Part shown: piece after piece, positions 15,901 through 22,356 of the stretch
Numbering within the stretch: position 1 is the first letter of the stretch
Layout of the letters: every line of letters starts with the position of its first letter
NCBI GenBank assembly: GCA_045588325.1
Contig: JAZNEA010000038.1
Span: forward strand, 1-22,854
Origin: RGIG7378 sp045588325
Lineage (GTDB): Bacteria > Bacillota > Clostridia > RGIG7378
Reading direction: 5' to 3'
DNA: 22,854 bases
Notes under the pieces: model-generated
What the model saw: the letters and a program-made list of their open reading frames with translations, nothing else
What the model was told of the DNA's origin: nothing
The model's database searches: none
Translations under genes and position numbers: made by a program

Positions 15901-17821
15901 TACCATCTGCTGGCTTTTGACTACTTAAACCACTAGATGTAAACGCATTTTTAATAGTATTAGTTTGTTCACTTACTAACGGCGGCAATGTCTGTGAATT
16001 TGTAGTTTGATAGCATTTAATACTATGGGTGTGTTTATCCTTACAACAAGTCTCATCATGGAAATGAGTTTCAATTCCACACAAATAATTATTTCCTGTA
16101 GATAAAACATCAACTGCATACTTGAGAGTAGCTCCAGGTGCTACATCAACAGTCTTTGTCTCAAGGTACTCATAATTTGCAGGATCAAAAGGTCTTGTTG
16201 TCTTACCATTTACAAACTCCTCTGTAGAGTCATATACTCCTGCCTTTTCACCCCAGAAAACAATTCTTACCTTAACAGTTTCTGCAGCCTTCCACAAAGC
16301 TATATAAGTGAGATTGAATGCAGGTACTGTTTCATATACATTATCTTCTACTTTTCCGTCTCCACTATCCGGCTTTCCATCTCCGTTTGTATCTACCTCA
16401 GCTAAATCCCAGCCTTCAAATGTATAACCAGGTCTTGTAGCACCAACCAAATGCTTTATAAGGTTGGATCCATATCTAGCATATACAGAATATACACCGT
16501 AACCACCCTCACCTAACTCTACAGTGGTCATAAAATACTCTCTGTCAAAGTAAACCTCTACATGTGTAGAACCGTCTGCAGCGATTTCTGGTGTTTCATG
16601 TGGGAGAATTAGCATACCCTCATAATTCTCTAAGAGCTTTTCTATCTCTTTTTTATCTACTAATGTTCCTGTTAAACCCTCAAGAGGAATAGTCTCCTGG
16701 AAGGAGTAGTTATCATTTTCAATATTCTGGAAGTATACATCTACATAGTATTTTACTTCTGTTGGCTCGTAGTAAACTGTAAATGTTACAGCCTCAGTAA
16801 ACACACCCGTAACCGTGGTTCCATCCATATACTCTCCCATATATGTTGACTTGTAACCCAAAACGTATGGGAACTCAACTGGGAAACTATATGGCACGCC
16901 ATAAGGAACCTCAGCTACATAAGAGTTAGCTGCCTGAGTACCATTCTCAAACAAGAACTGTACTGTAACGTAAACTACATCTGTCCCATCTGCTACTGCA
17001 GATGCCTTCATGTTAATTGGAGGCACTTCAACCATACGCTCTGTAACGTCTTCGTTCTTAGAAGGAACCTCAAACAAATTGTCAGAACTAGGATCCAAAC
17101 GCACAACAACAGGCTCTCCTACTACTTCCTTGGAGCCTGATTTAGTAATACAACGTACTTTTGTCTGATTGTTTGAGTCGAGGGCATTAATTAATAGCGC
17201 ACGACTAATAGACATAGATGAAGTAGCATTGCCTGCAATATTTACCCACTCACCTGCAATGAAAATCTGCCATCTATATTCTGGAACACCCAACAATGAA
17301 GATTTACAGCTAATTTCATACTTATCATAAAGACCAATTGTTACCTCTGTAACAGGGTTGCCCTCTGCGTCGAATATAAAGTTCTTGCCACTCTCATGGA
17401 CAATGAGCGTTGCATCAAACGGGTTGCTGACTGTTACCTGATATACCCAAGGGAATGTCTTCAACCTTTCTGGCATCTCACTACCAGGAGCTGCATCTAA
17501 TTTGTACCAAAGGTGTCCTTCCGGAGATAAATAGTAATCCGTAATTACAAAAACCATGTCAGAAGTTACGTCTTCTGAAAAAAGAAACTGGCTATCTGTA
17601 CCCCACAGATTGTTTACTTTCTCTGGCATATCGGAAATTGGTGTTGGAAAATAACCAGCAAAAACAGCAGTATTTCCTATTACTGCTCCATAGTTAACAG
17701 ATTCAGTTTTGTTCTGGTTTGTATTTACACTTGAGAAAAGCTCTGTCGCAATAACATTAGAGGGAAACAAGCTAATTACTGTAGCAAATATAAGCACAAC
17801 TGAGATTATTTTCTTCATCAT
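12935..17821 (-). CDS. Giant secreted multidomain adhesin with C/HxH/C clusters
   Basis: This 1628-residue protein is probably exported and adhesive. Seen in order: a Sec signal peptide (1-25); beta-rich N-terminal domains; a Listeria-Bacteroides (InlB-type) repeat at about 440-511 with an inserted Ca2+-loop-like DTNGDGKPDSGDG (477-489); four C/HxH/C clusters (581-592, 593-603, 706-714, 717-731) separated by a Thr/Asn/Tyr-rich segment; further InlB-type repeats (about 947-1014 and 1016-1106, each ending in YAKW); MucBP-like repeats (about 1112-1185, 1189-1258, 1351-1431); and a C-terminal prealbumin-like domain (about 1524-1616). There is no LPXTG and no C-terminal membrane helix, so it must be held by another component, plausibly the TasA-like proteins encoded beside it. 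The ATG at 17821 has GGAGG 8 bases upstream; MM could also start at the second Met. The gene follows a TasA-like gene by 5 bases. Confidence 0.85.
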   Translation of the reverse strand: MMKKIISVVLIFATVISLFPSNVIATELFSSVNTNQNKTESVNYGAVIGNTAVFAGYFPTPISDMPEKVNNLWGTDSQFLFSEDVTSDMVFVITDYYLSPEGHLWYKLDAAPGSEMPERLKTFPWVYQVTVSNPFDATLIVHESGKNFIFDAEGNPVTEVTIGLYDKYEISCKSSLLGVPEYRWQIFIAGEWVNIAGNATSSMSISRALLINALDSNNQTKVRCITKSGSKEVVGEPVVVRLDPSSDNLFEVPSKNEDVTERMVEVPPINMKASAVADGTDVVYVTVQFLFENGTQAANSYVAEVPYGVPYSFPVEFPYVLGYKSTYMGEYMDGTTVTGVFTEAVTFTVYYEPTEVKYYVDVYFQNIENDNYSFQETIPLEGLTGTLVDKKEIEKLLENYEGMLILPHETPEIAADGSTHVEVYFDREYFMTTVELGEGGYGVYSVYARYGSNLIKHLVGATRPGYTFEGWDLAEVDTNGDGKPDSGDGKVEDNVYETVPAFNLTYIALWKAAETVKVRIVFWGEKAGVYDSTEEFVNGKTTRPFDPANYEYLETKTVDVAPGATLKYAVDVLSTGNNYLCGIETHFHDETCCKDKHTHSIKCYQTTNSQTLPPLVSEQTNTIKNAFTSSGLSSQKPADGTIARYRTNSYTSTTYYDFLYYDGNWYYLGNLTSNITSQTTNYGITYQISPNPNRNQTNSTTVSMKCNHTHSTSCIICGLEESQHVHTAANCGYPTFEDYKDNSNLWYLAEYDFDAVTVDPDGTTVLNVYFNRTPYTLSFTKNNSAYTVTTRWGADINSIWPVLNVTGDRWDPSPKNTFTAVLVYISQMPAEDISFTVSPGSGKPTFIMHYMVEITDDEVKNESSPYRFRVGNSGEYKYFKEHNTITAKYSHLTKAEDFMDLTGYVQYGSNPTFNSSNQITKAGDVYLYYTRLESTLELYSGMDLQSPTVKMAYGEKIGDYIKTVTPAVPSDLDANGYYFTGEWYLNPECTGNAVDLDTLTMPAGPFALYAKWEKKEHEVRIVLNKKDDGNYTTEDYVLDPNGEPLVFTVTHGDTVFKDNPERKPAEPTYGKYDFLNWFYMKNGSELVWDFDSQPVVDDTVIYAKWSSDVMIQYTVYFVDQKGNQIADPIIRQSLAGHSVTVNAKTGKELYEEYRNKYFPQVVSHSIALDIENRDTGVEYTFVYERAESKKYYIHYLDSQTNEYLNKEKGPVEKESDFAVVTEKYLTIEGAEKYVPDAYQKSLILSANESENHLYFYYSKTDEKDVWYIGYHVQDKDNLALYDEVSSTGGVDKIGLELQAEWPVDLNKDGFKFSHAIITKDGNEQRIESNIENVKSQIVKGGTKIDVYFNRNTYSYKVVYINMDTGKEIPGREPDVYIGDNKQPYGKTVKADASKIPTITGYKYASSSSCTIVKDGDTEATITKNIIYVYYTENTISIKFEVVGPDGCGTVEPSVIEVKYDSDASATADARPAANYKFVGWYYDKECTRPITTTSKLIPNGTNLILRKDTGWEPNTYYAKFEADVMDLTIERTNGEAGQVYVYEVKNQSTGDIIYVTITGSGQVTIKDLVVGTYVITQQNGWSWRQADPSQTVEHNEANRGNPVVFSESATNNKWLNGNSTNNKNKRGN

Positions 17822-17826
17822 AGTTG

Positions 17827-18474
17827 TTACCTCCCCTTTGTTGCAACGGATTCCCAGGCGGCATTTACGTCTTCAAAGCCACCTGCCTGAACAACACTTG
17901 CACGAATTCCCATAGTAATATCTATCATCGACTCTATCTGAGCCTTAGTAATATTCTCACTTACTGTAATTGTGCCATTATTAGCGATTATATCCACATT
18001 AACCAAGGTGGAGTTAGGAGGCAAAATACTGCCTCCATCGTGTTTATAGTAGTACACATATCTACCGTCTCTGATGAGGCATTCCCATCTATCATCCACT
18101 GACCAGCTCATTAAGTCATCTGCGCCCTCAGCAATAGTAAAAGTCCTGCCATCTGTAGTTTCCCATTCATCAGATATATCAATCTGCAAAAACACGTATG
18201 TAGCCGCTTCACTACCATCAAAGTTAATAACAGCCCGCTTCTGCAGATTCTCCCCAGGGATAATCATGAGCTTACCCGTCTCATAAAAATCGCCAACTTC
18301 CGTAAGCGTAATATCCCCAAACTTAATAACCCTGGCACTGTCAAATGACTCATCCTGAGCCACATATCTGGCATATAAACCACTTGTCATATGAGAAGAG
18401 ATGAGTGTAAGGCATAATAATGCCAAGGCTATACACACGGGTATATTAACCATAGCTGGCTTATCCTTACGCAT
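17827..18474 (-). CDS. TasA/camelysin-like exported subunit with SipW-type signal
   Basis: This 215-residue protein is probably a secreted fibre subunit. Seen: an N-terminal hydrophobic segment (about 10-28), then SGLYARYVAQDESFDSARVIKFGDI (31-55), which matches the SipW-dependent signal and mature start seen in TasA-like proteins and in the neighbour at 20127-20780 (SGTFAKYV, TARVAKFG). The rest is beta-rich, with residues such as YVFLQIDISDEW (93-104) and LPPNSTLVNVDI (151-162). It lacks a C-terminal anchor. The start has overlapping GAGGAG ribosome binding sites. It lies 16 bases after a SipW-type peptidase gene, whose product is a likely processing enzyme. Its 3' end carries the ribosome binding site for the adhesin gene, so the two are coupled. 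Confidence 0.78.
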   Translation of the reverse strand: MRKDKPAMVNIPVCIALALLCLTLISSHMTSGLYARYVAQDESFDSARVIKFGDITLTEVGDFYETGKLMIIPGENLQKRAVINFDGSEAATYVFLQIDISDEWETTDGRTFTIAEGADDLMSWSVDDRWECLIRDGRYVYYYKHDGGSILPPNSTLVNVDIIANNGTITVSENITKAQIESMIDITMGIRASVVQAGGFEDVNAAWESVATKGR

Positions 18475-18490
18475 TTGCTCTCCTCTCCTC

Positions 18491-19039
18491 TTATTTCATT
18501 TCCTTGAGCTTAGCAATCTCTTCCAGGATTTTCTGGCATTCATCGTCATCCTTCTGCTTATCTCTTCTGCGAGGGATTTCTACTAAGACAATGGCTATAG
18601 CAATTACAACAACTGTCCCAATTGGTGTTTTAATAAGACCTACCAATGTACCTAGATAAGGAATATGAAATATAACTTTTCCCTTTATTTCTTCTACTGT
18701 GATTGGGTTATCCGCAGTGTCATTGGCATCTCCCTGAGTTACAATCTCTCCATCAGCCATGGAGATGATTCTGTGCACTACCAGAGAATAGCCCTCCTGA
18801 TATACAACCACGTCTCTTTCTGCGTATTCGGTGGTTTCCTTAACTATTATAAGGTCTCCCTTATAAAGTTCAGGCTCCATGCTACCTGATAAAACCACTG
18901 CCGCCCCAAGGCCAAAAGGCATCGGCAACTGATTTCCCACCAAGGTTCTGGCATTTGCTAAATACACATTTATTCCAACTACAGTTCCACAAAGACATAA
19001 TAGAAGTATTCTTAATATGCCTTTTAGTTTAAAATGCAT
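18491..19039 (-). CDS. sipW: SipW-type signal peptidase I, second copy
   Basis: This 182-residue membrane protease is of the ER/SipW type of signal peptidase I, using a Ser-His pair instead of Ser-Lys. Seen: a membrane helix at about 9-27, the nucleophile Ser53 in SGSMEP, His89 in LVVHRI, Asp104 in QGDAND, and a second membrane helix (about 138-155) followed by a basic, coiled-coil-like tail. It probably cleaves the TasA-like proteins encoded next to it. The start is uncertain: ATG 19039 has GTGAG at good spacing; ATG 19045 and GTG 19063 are alternatives. In each case the gene overlaps the end of the upstream anchor-protein gene. It is clearly diverged from the first SipW-type gene at 20893-21558. 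Confidence 0.9.
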   Translation of the reverse strand: MHFKLKGILRILLLCLCGTVVGINVYLANARTLVGNQLPMPFGLGAAVVLSGSMEPELYKGDLIIVKETTEYAERDVVVYQEGYSLVVHRIISMADGEIVTQGDANDTADNPITVEEIKGKVIFHIPYLGTLVGLIKTPIGTVVVIAIAIVLVEIPRRRDKQKDDDECQKILEEIAKLKEMK

Positions 19040-19970
19040 CTGCATTCTCACTTTCTTCGTCACGTTTTCTATAGAACACTGGAAGAATCAAAACGGCAAA
19101 TGAGCAAATCGCCAATGTAATCCAAAGTGTGTTATTCCAATCGTCACCTGTCTGTCCCGGCTGAATACCACCCTCTTCTTCTGGATCTGTTGTTTCCTCT
19201 GCTCTGACGTTAATGGTGATTGAGAATGTAATATCCTCTTCTGTTGCCATATTACCAAGCAATGTGTCTAACTCGTCGTTACCAGATTCAAATGGCCACT
19301 GCCATTCCAGCGTGTAATATGTGTAGTTGCCAGCACTTAATACACCTGTGTCCTCAACTAACCCTGCTTGTCCTGCAGAAACATAGCTGTCTCTATCTCC
19401 CAAAATCCATGTTCTGTCGTATCTGTTAATACGTACTTCTACGGGAATCACAATCCCCTGAGGCTCAAACCACATCTCTACTACCATGGTGTAATCCATA
19501 GCAACGTCACCTGTGTTCTTGAGTTTAAAGGTGTAGTTGTTGGTTGTACCAGGAGCAATAACCTTGTCTGTACCATTACTGTTAACAGTAATCTTACCCT
19601 CTCCATTTACATAGGAAAAGCGGAAAATCTCTGCCTGAGAACTGTTTGTCCAATCCAGTTCAAACTTAGGATTAGAAACACTTCCCTGAGAACCGGATAC
19701 AGATCCACCCTGCTGACCCTGCGTGTCTGGGGTAGGTGTAGATGTGCTTGTGTCCAAATTTGGTACAGAAGTAGGTGTTGGTTCCATAGTTGGTTTAGGA
19801 GTAGGCGTAACAACTACTTCTATGTCTGCCACAAGTGGCATTGCACCTGAGTCATCCTCCAGGAATAAGTTAATTCTGCTGAGAACCACCAATGTAGTTG
19901 TGACAACACAAATGAACAGGATGCATACCCAGACCCATATCCACTTGTTAGATTGTTTCTTGCTATGCAT
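19029..19970 (-). CDS. Doubly membrane-anchored TasA-like protein, likely fibre base
   Basis: This 313-residue protein has helices at both ends. Seen: N-terminal membrane helix (about 10-30), a Pro/Thr-rich linker (53-82), a Gly/Ser/Gln segment, a TasA/camelysin-like beta domain (about 103-257), and a C-terminal membrane helix (281-299) followed by a charged RKRDEE tail. The beta domain shares KVIAPGT (136-142) and EWQWPFESGNDELDT (222-236) with LVAPGT and RWEWPFETGNDVKDT in the fibre subunit at 20127-20780, so they are homologous. Because it is tethered at both ends it is well suited to be the base or anchor of the fibre (compare TapA in function only; that is inference). The start has GAGG 7 bases upstream. 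The stop overlaps the SipW-type gene that follows. Confidence 0.8.
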   Translation of the reverse strand: MHSKKQSNKWIWVWVCILFICVVTTTLVVLSRINLFLEDDSGAMPLVADIEVVVTPTPKPTMEPTPTSVPNLDTSTSTPTPDTQGQQGGSVSGSQGSVSNPKFELDWTNSSQAEIFRFSYVNGEGKITVNSNGTDKVIAPGTTNNYTFKLKNTGDVAMDYTMVVEMWFEPQGIVIPVEVRINRYDRTWILGDRDSYVSAGQAGLVEDTGVLSAGNYTYYTLEWQWPFESGNDELDTLLGNMATEEDITFSITINVRAEETTDPEEEGGIQPGQTGDDWNNTLWITLAICSFAVLILPVFYRKRDEESENADAF

Positions 19971-20003
19971 ATCCTATCCTCTACAAAAGTGTTTTTACAG
20001 GCA

Positions 20004-20039
20004 TTTAAAGAAACAAGCCACGAACATTGTTCCTTTAAA
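20004..20039. promoter_or_regulatory. 13-bp inverted repeat before the anchor gene
   Basis: TTTAAAG/CTTTAAA-type arms of 13 bases (20004-20016 with 20027-20039) pair fully with one G-U on the minus strand and enclose a 10-base loop. An extra complementary pair (19988-19994 with 20037-20043) partly competes with it. It lies between the terminator at 20046-20081 and the ATG at 19970. Confidence 0.6.
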
Positions 20040-20045
20040 CACTCG

Positions 20046-20081
20046 AAAAAACAACCGCCCCGCCACGATAGGCCAGGGCGG
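20046..20081 (-). terminator. Terminator after the fibre subunit gene
   Basis: On the minus strand a GC-rich hairpin (20055-20081, outer stem CCGCCC/GGGCGG plus an inner GCC/GGC) is followed by TTGTTTTTT. It separates the main fibre subunit from the anchor and adhesin genes, so the subunit is expected to be made in excess of them. Confidence 0.85.
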
Positions 20082-20126
20082 AATATTCCGATTTAAATAA
20101 AGCTATCTAATTATATGTACTGTGAA

Positions 20127-20780
20127 TTAGTCAATCTGAGTTACTGTGCAAGTAACCTTGATATCAATTGTAGCCAACTCTTCTGCATCGCCAAGCTTTG
20201 TATCCTTAACGTCATTACCTGTCTCAAATGGCCACTCCCATCTTACAGACAACTTTGTAGCATCTGTTTCTTCATTTGCCAAATTATCATTTGCATCATA
20301 GGAAACAGTATATGCATCAATAGCTGCCTTAATCTTTCCAGCAAAATCAGCCTCAGATGTGCAACCTGCACCATAGATAGGATTATTATTTACGTAAACT
20401 ACCAATGGACAATAGTAATTGCCATCAACTGTCCATCCTGTAAGAGTAACTTCTGCTTTGTATGTAACCTTAACATCAACCTCAGGTGTACCAGTAATTG
20501 CAAAACTTATCATTTCACCGTCTGTACCAGGTGCAACAAGCTTTTTATATGAACCTTCTCCAATAGTAACTGCACTAGCAGAAACTACTGTATCATCATA
20601 ATTTTCTGCGAACAAATTACCACCTGCTACTACTTCAACGCCAAACTTAGCTACGCGAGCTGTATCTGTGAATTCACCATCTGTTACGTACTTTGCAAAT
20701 GTACCAGAAATAGCACATGTTGTAAGGAGTACTGCGATCAAAAGAGCAGAAGCGATTCTCATCATCTTATTCTTCTTCAT
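20127..20780 (-). CDS. TasA/camelysin-like fibre subunit
   Basis: This 217-residue exported protein is probably the main fibre subunit. Seen: a hydrophobic signal (about 8-24), then SGTFAKYVTDGEFTDTARVAKFG (25-47), the typical SipW-dependent signal and mature start of TasA-like proteins; and a beta-rich domain with LVAPGTDG (81-88), two Cys (124, 140) and RWEWPFETGNDVKDTKLG (180-197). TasA-like proteins are donor-strand or amyloid-like fibre subunits in Bacillus. The start at 20780 has AAAGGAG at good spacing; an upstream in-frame start would add 31 residues through the structured leader and is unlikely. It follows the first SipW-type peptidase gene and is followed by a strong terminator. Confidence 0.85.
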   Translation of the reverse strand: MKKNKMMRIASALLIAVLLTTCAISGTFAKYVTDGEFTDTARVAKFGVEVVAGGNLFAENYDDTVVSASAVTIGEGSYKKLVAPGTDGEMISFAITGTPEVDVKVTYKAEVTLTGWTVDGNYYCPLVVYVNNNPIYGAGCTSEADFAGKIKAAIDAYTVSYDANDNLANEETDATKLSVRWEWPFETGNDVKDTKLGDAEELATIDIKVTCTVTQID

Positions 20781-20787
20781 ATTTTTT

Positions 20788-20887
20788 CTCCTTTCATATT
20801 TTAGCTTTCGCCAATATGTGTGTGTTTTCCCTTTCGGGATTGCTTTATTTTCATCCTCAAAGTTCCGTGGCAATGAGGCTAAATAAA
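20788..20887 (-). promoter_or_regulatory. Structured leader of the fibre subunit gene
   Basis: The gap before the fibre subunit gene can form three hairpins on the minus strand: 20844-20887 (7-bp AU stem plus 5-bp CCUCA/UGAGG), 20828-20839 (UCCC-GAAA-GGGA), and 20795-20818 (6-bp plus 3-bp stem with a GAAA loop) directly abutting the AAAGGAG at 20788-20794. It could protect the mRNA or control translation. I do not recognise a named riboswitch. Confidence 0.5.
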
Positions 20888-20892
20888 CAAAG

Positions 20893-21558
20893 TTATGCTT
20901 CGGGCTTTTCCTCTACAGGAGTCTCACCCCTATTCTCTAATGCAGCCTTCTCTGCTCTGAGAGCTTCAAGCTCTGCCAACAGTTCTGCCTTGTCATCCTT
21001 CCTGTCCTTCTCATACAAGCGGCGACGAATCATATCGTAAGTTACGATAAGTACAATTGGAAGCAATACACACAGGATCAAACCTGTTGTGGACTGCATG
21101 AACATTGCAACGTCTCCTGCGCCAGGAATCTTAAACAAGTACATTGATACAAGCTTGTCCTCTGGTACAGGATCCTTATCCTCTGTATTGTTGAAATCAC
21201 CCTTAGTTCTGAATAAAATCTTACCATCTTCGTTAATAATCTCGATAACACGGTGAGTAACAATACTTGTACCATTACCTGCAGGATCAAAGAATGAAAT
21301 AACATCTCCTACCTTGACATCCTCCGCATCTAATGTCTTACAAACGATTAAATCTCCAGCTGCAATTTCTGGATACATTGAGTCAGTAAGTACAATCAAT
21401 GGCATATATCCGCCAATATCTGGCACCTTCTCCTTGTTAATGTAACTCTTAGCAATAAGCGTAAGGTTAATCAGCAACACAGGAATTAGAATAATGCACA
21501 ATACTATTCCAATGATAGTAAATATCTTATGGGCTTTACCGGTATTTCCCTTAGACAT
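20893..21558 (-). CDS. sipW: SipW-type signal peptidase I, first copy
   Basis: This 221-residue membrane protease is of the SipW/ER type of signal peptidase I. Seen: an N-terminal membrane helix (about 12-36), the nucleophile Ser60 in LTDSMYP, His102 in VTHRVIE (His where bacterial LepB has Lys), Asp121 in KGDFNN, a second helix (about 157-175), and a charged C-terminal tail with a coiled-coil stretch (185-210). It should process the fibre subunit encoded right after it. The start has GAGGG 8 bases upstream. A good promoter lies just upstream. It is the first gene of the fibre block. Confidence 0.93.
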   Translation of the reverse strand: MSKGNTGKAHKIFTIIGIVLCIILIPVLLINLTLIAKSYINKEKVPDIGGYMPLIVLTDSMYPEIAAGDLIVCKTLDAEDVKVGDVISFFDPAGNGTSIVTHRVIEIINEDGKILFRTKGDFNNTEDKDPVPEDKLVSMYLFKIPGAGDVAMFMQSTTGLILCVLLPIVLIVTYDMIRRRLYEKDRKDDKAELLAELEALRAEKAALENRGETPVEEKPEA

Positions 21559-21598
21559 TTTTATTCCCTCTGTCTCTTATATTATCTTTTTTCACTTT

Positions 21599-21627
21599 AT
21601 ACTAGGGAAGTTATATTTACATGTCAA
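21599..21627 (-). promoter_or_regulatory. Promoter for the fibre block
   Basis: On the minus strand a perfect TTGACA (21627-21622) and TAGTAT (21604-21599) are spaced by 17 bases, giving a leader of about 34 bases before the ATG at 21558. The remaining bases up to 21807 are AT-rich and show nothing else I can name. Confidence 0.75.
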
Positions 21628-21807
21628 TAATTTATGTTCTACATCTCTACAATATTTACAAAAAAATAACAATTTTTACTAATATTTAATTTGTTTGAGT
21701 GTGTCTGAAATTATTTAAGGGAATAGGTTGTTGGTCTTTTGCATTAATGTTCGGTGCCAGCTTGTAATGCAGTATACATATGCTAATTATCTCGTTAAAT
21801 CACAGCG

Positions 21808-22182
21808 TTACTTGTCAGTGCAACTACTGTTGGCCCCATCCTCAACCTTGCCAATAATATGCTTTGTCTTTTCCGGTGGATATGGTGCCCGATATCCAAC
21901 ATAGTCTCTCATACTTAAAATAGTGCCTATCCTCTTCTCATACCTATACCCAAGGGGGACATATACCAAGTCACCAACTTTGAGGTTGGGATTCCTGGTG
22001 CGGTAGTATAGCACCTTGTCGCTATCGATTAGTGCGACCTGGCAGTATGTATGAATTGCCTTGTAGTCTGGTGCGGGATAATCCTCCCATGTCTCCTTAA
22101 GCTTCCAATCAGGTGCTACCTTAGCGGAGAGATTCTCATTCTCGCTCAAAGTCTTACGTCGTCTACTTTTAAAACCAAGCAT
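21808..22182 (-). CDS. Uncharacterised 124-residue protein
   Basis: I do not recognise this protein. Seen: a basic N-terminus (FKSRRRK), and a C-terminal half (about 43-113) with alternating hydrophobic strands, VLYYRTRNPNLKVGDLVYVPLG (57-78) and RIGTILSMRDYVGYRAPYPPEKT (84-106). The VGDxVxVPxG pattern followed by a GxI strand resembles small beta-barrels such as the N-terminal domain of PriA, but this is only a pattern. There is no signal peptide or membrane helix, so it is probably cytoplasmic. The ATG at 22182 has GGGGG 7 bases upstream; an upstream TTG start lacks a ribosome binding site. It is separated from the fibre block by about 250 bases and that block's own promoter, so it is probably transcribed alone. 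Confidence 0.65.
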   Translation of the reverse strand: MLGFKSRRRKTLSENENLSAKVAPDWKLKETWEDYPAPDYKAIHTYCQVALIDSDKVLYYRTRNPNLKVGDLVYVPLGYRYEKRIGTILSMRDYVGYRAPYPPEKTKHIIGKVEDGANSSCTDK

Positions 22183-22196
22183 CTTTCTGCCCCCGC

Positions 22197-22219
22197 AATC
22201 ACATATGCCCTGTGTGATT
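22197..22219. promoter_or_regulatory. 7-bp inverted repeat in the leader of the 21808-22182 gene
   Basis: AATCACA (22197-22203) and TGTGATT (22213-22219) form a perfect inverted repeat with a 9-base centre, just upstream of the ribosome binding site. It could be an operator or a leader hairpin. The promoter in this area is unclear. Confidence 0.45.
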
Positions 22220-22240
22220 ATCAATATATCAAGTAAAGAT

Positions 22241-22278
22241 TAAAAAAAAGAACTTCTATCTGCTAGATAAAAGTTCTT
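22241..22278 (-). terminator. Strong intrinsic terminator after the hairpin cluster
   Basis: On the minus strand an 8-bp outer stem (22248-22255 with 22271-22278) and a 5-bp inner stem (22257-22261 with 22265-22269) are separated by a single mismatch and followed by at least eight Us. It would end transcripts coming from the gene at 22562-22854 through the hairpin cluster. Confidence 0.85.
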
Positions 22279-22291
22279 GATGTATACGGGC

Positions 22292-22323
22292 TACGAAAAG
22301 GATATTTTTGCTGTTTTTTCGTA
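22292..22323. repeat. 8-bp inverted repeat
   Basis: TACGAAAA (22292-22299) and TTTTCGTA (22316-22323) form a perfect inverted repeat with a 16-base spacer in the gene-free region between the terminator and the hairpin cluster. Its role is unknown. Confidence 0.45.
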
Positions 22324-22356
22324 TGAATTCGAACCCTCAGAAGTTTTTAGTGTAGT

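Noticed and set aside
20788..20887. c-di-GMP riboswitch before the fibre subunit
   Set aside because: GAAA tetraloops and a GCCACGG string are reminiscent, but the conserved order of class I elements could not be fitted.
22325..22345. TTCGAACC sequence resembling a tRNA T-loop or an att site
   Set aside because: The flanking bases do not form a T-stem and no acceptor or anticodon arms are present, so neither a tRNA nor a tRNA fragment can be supported.
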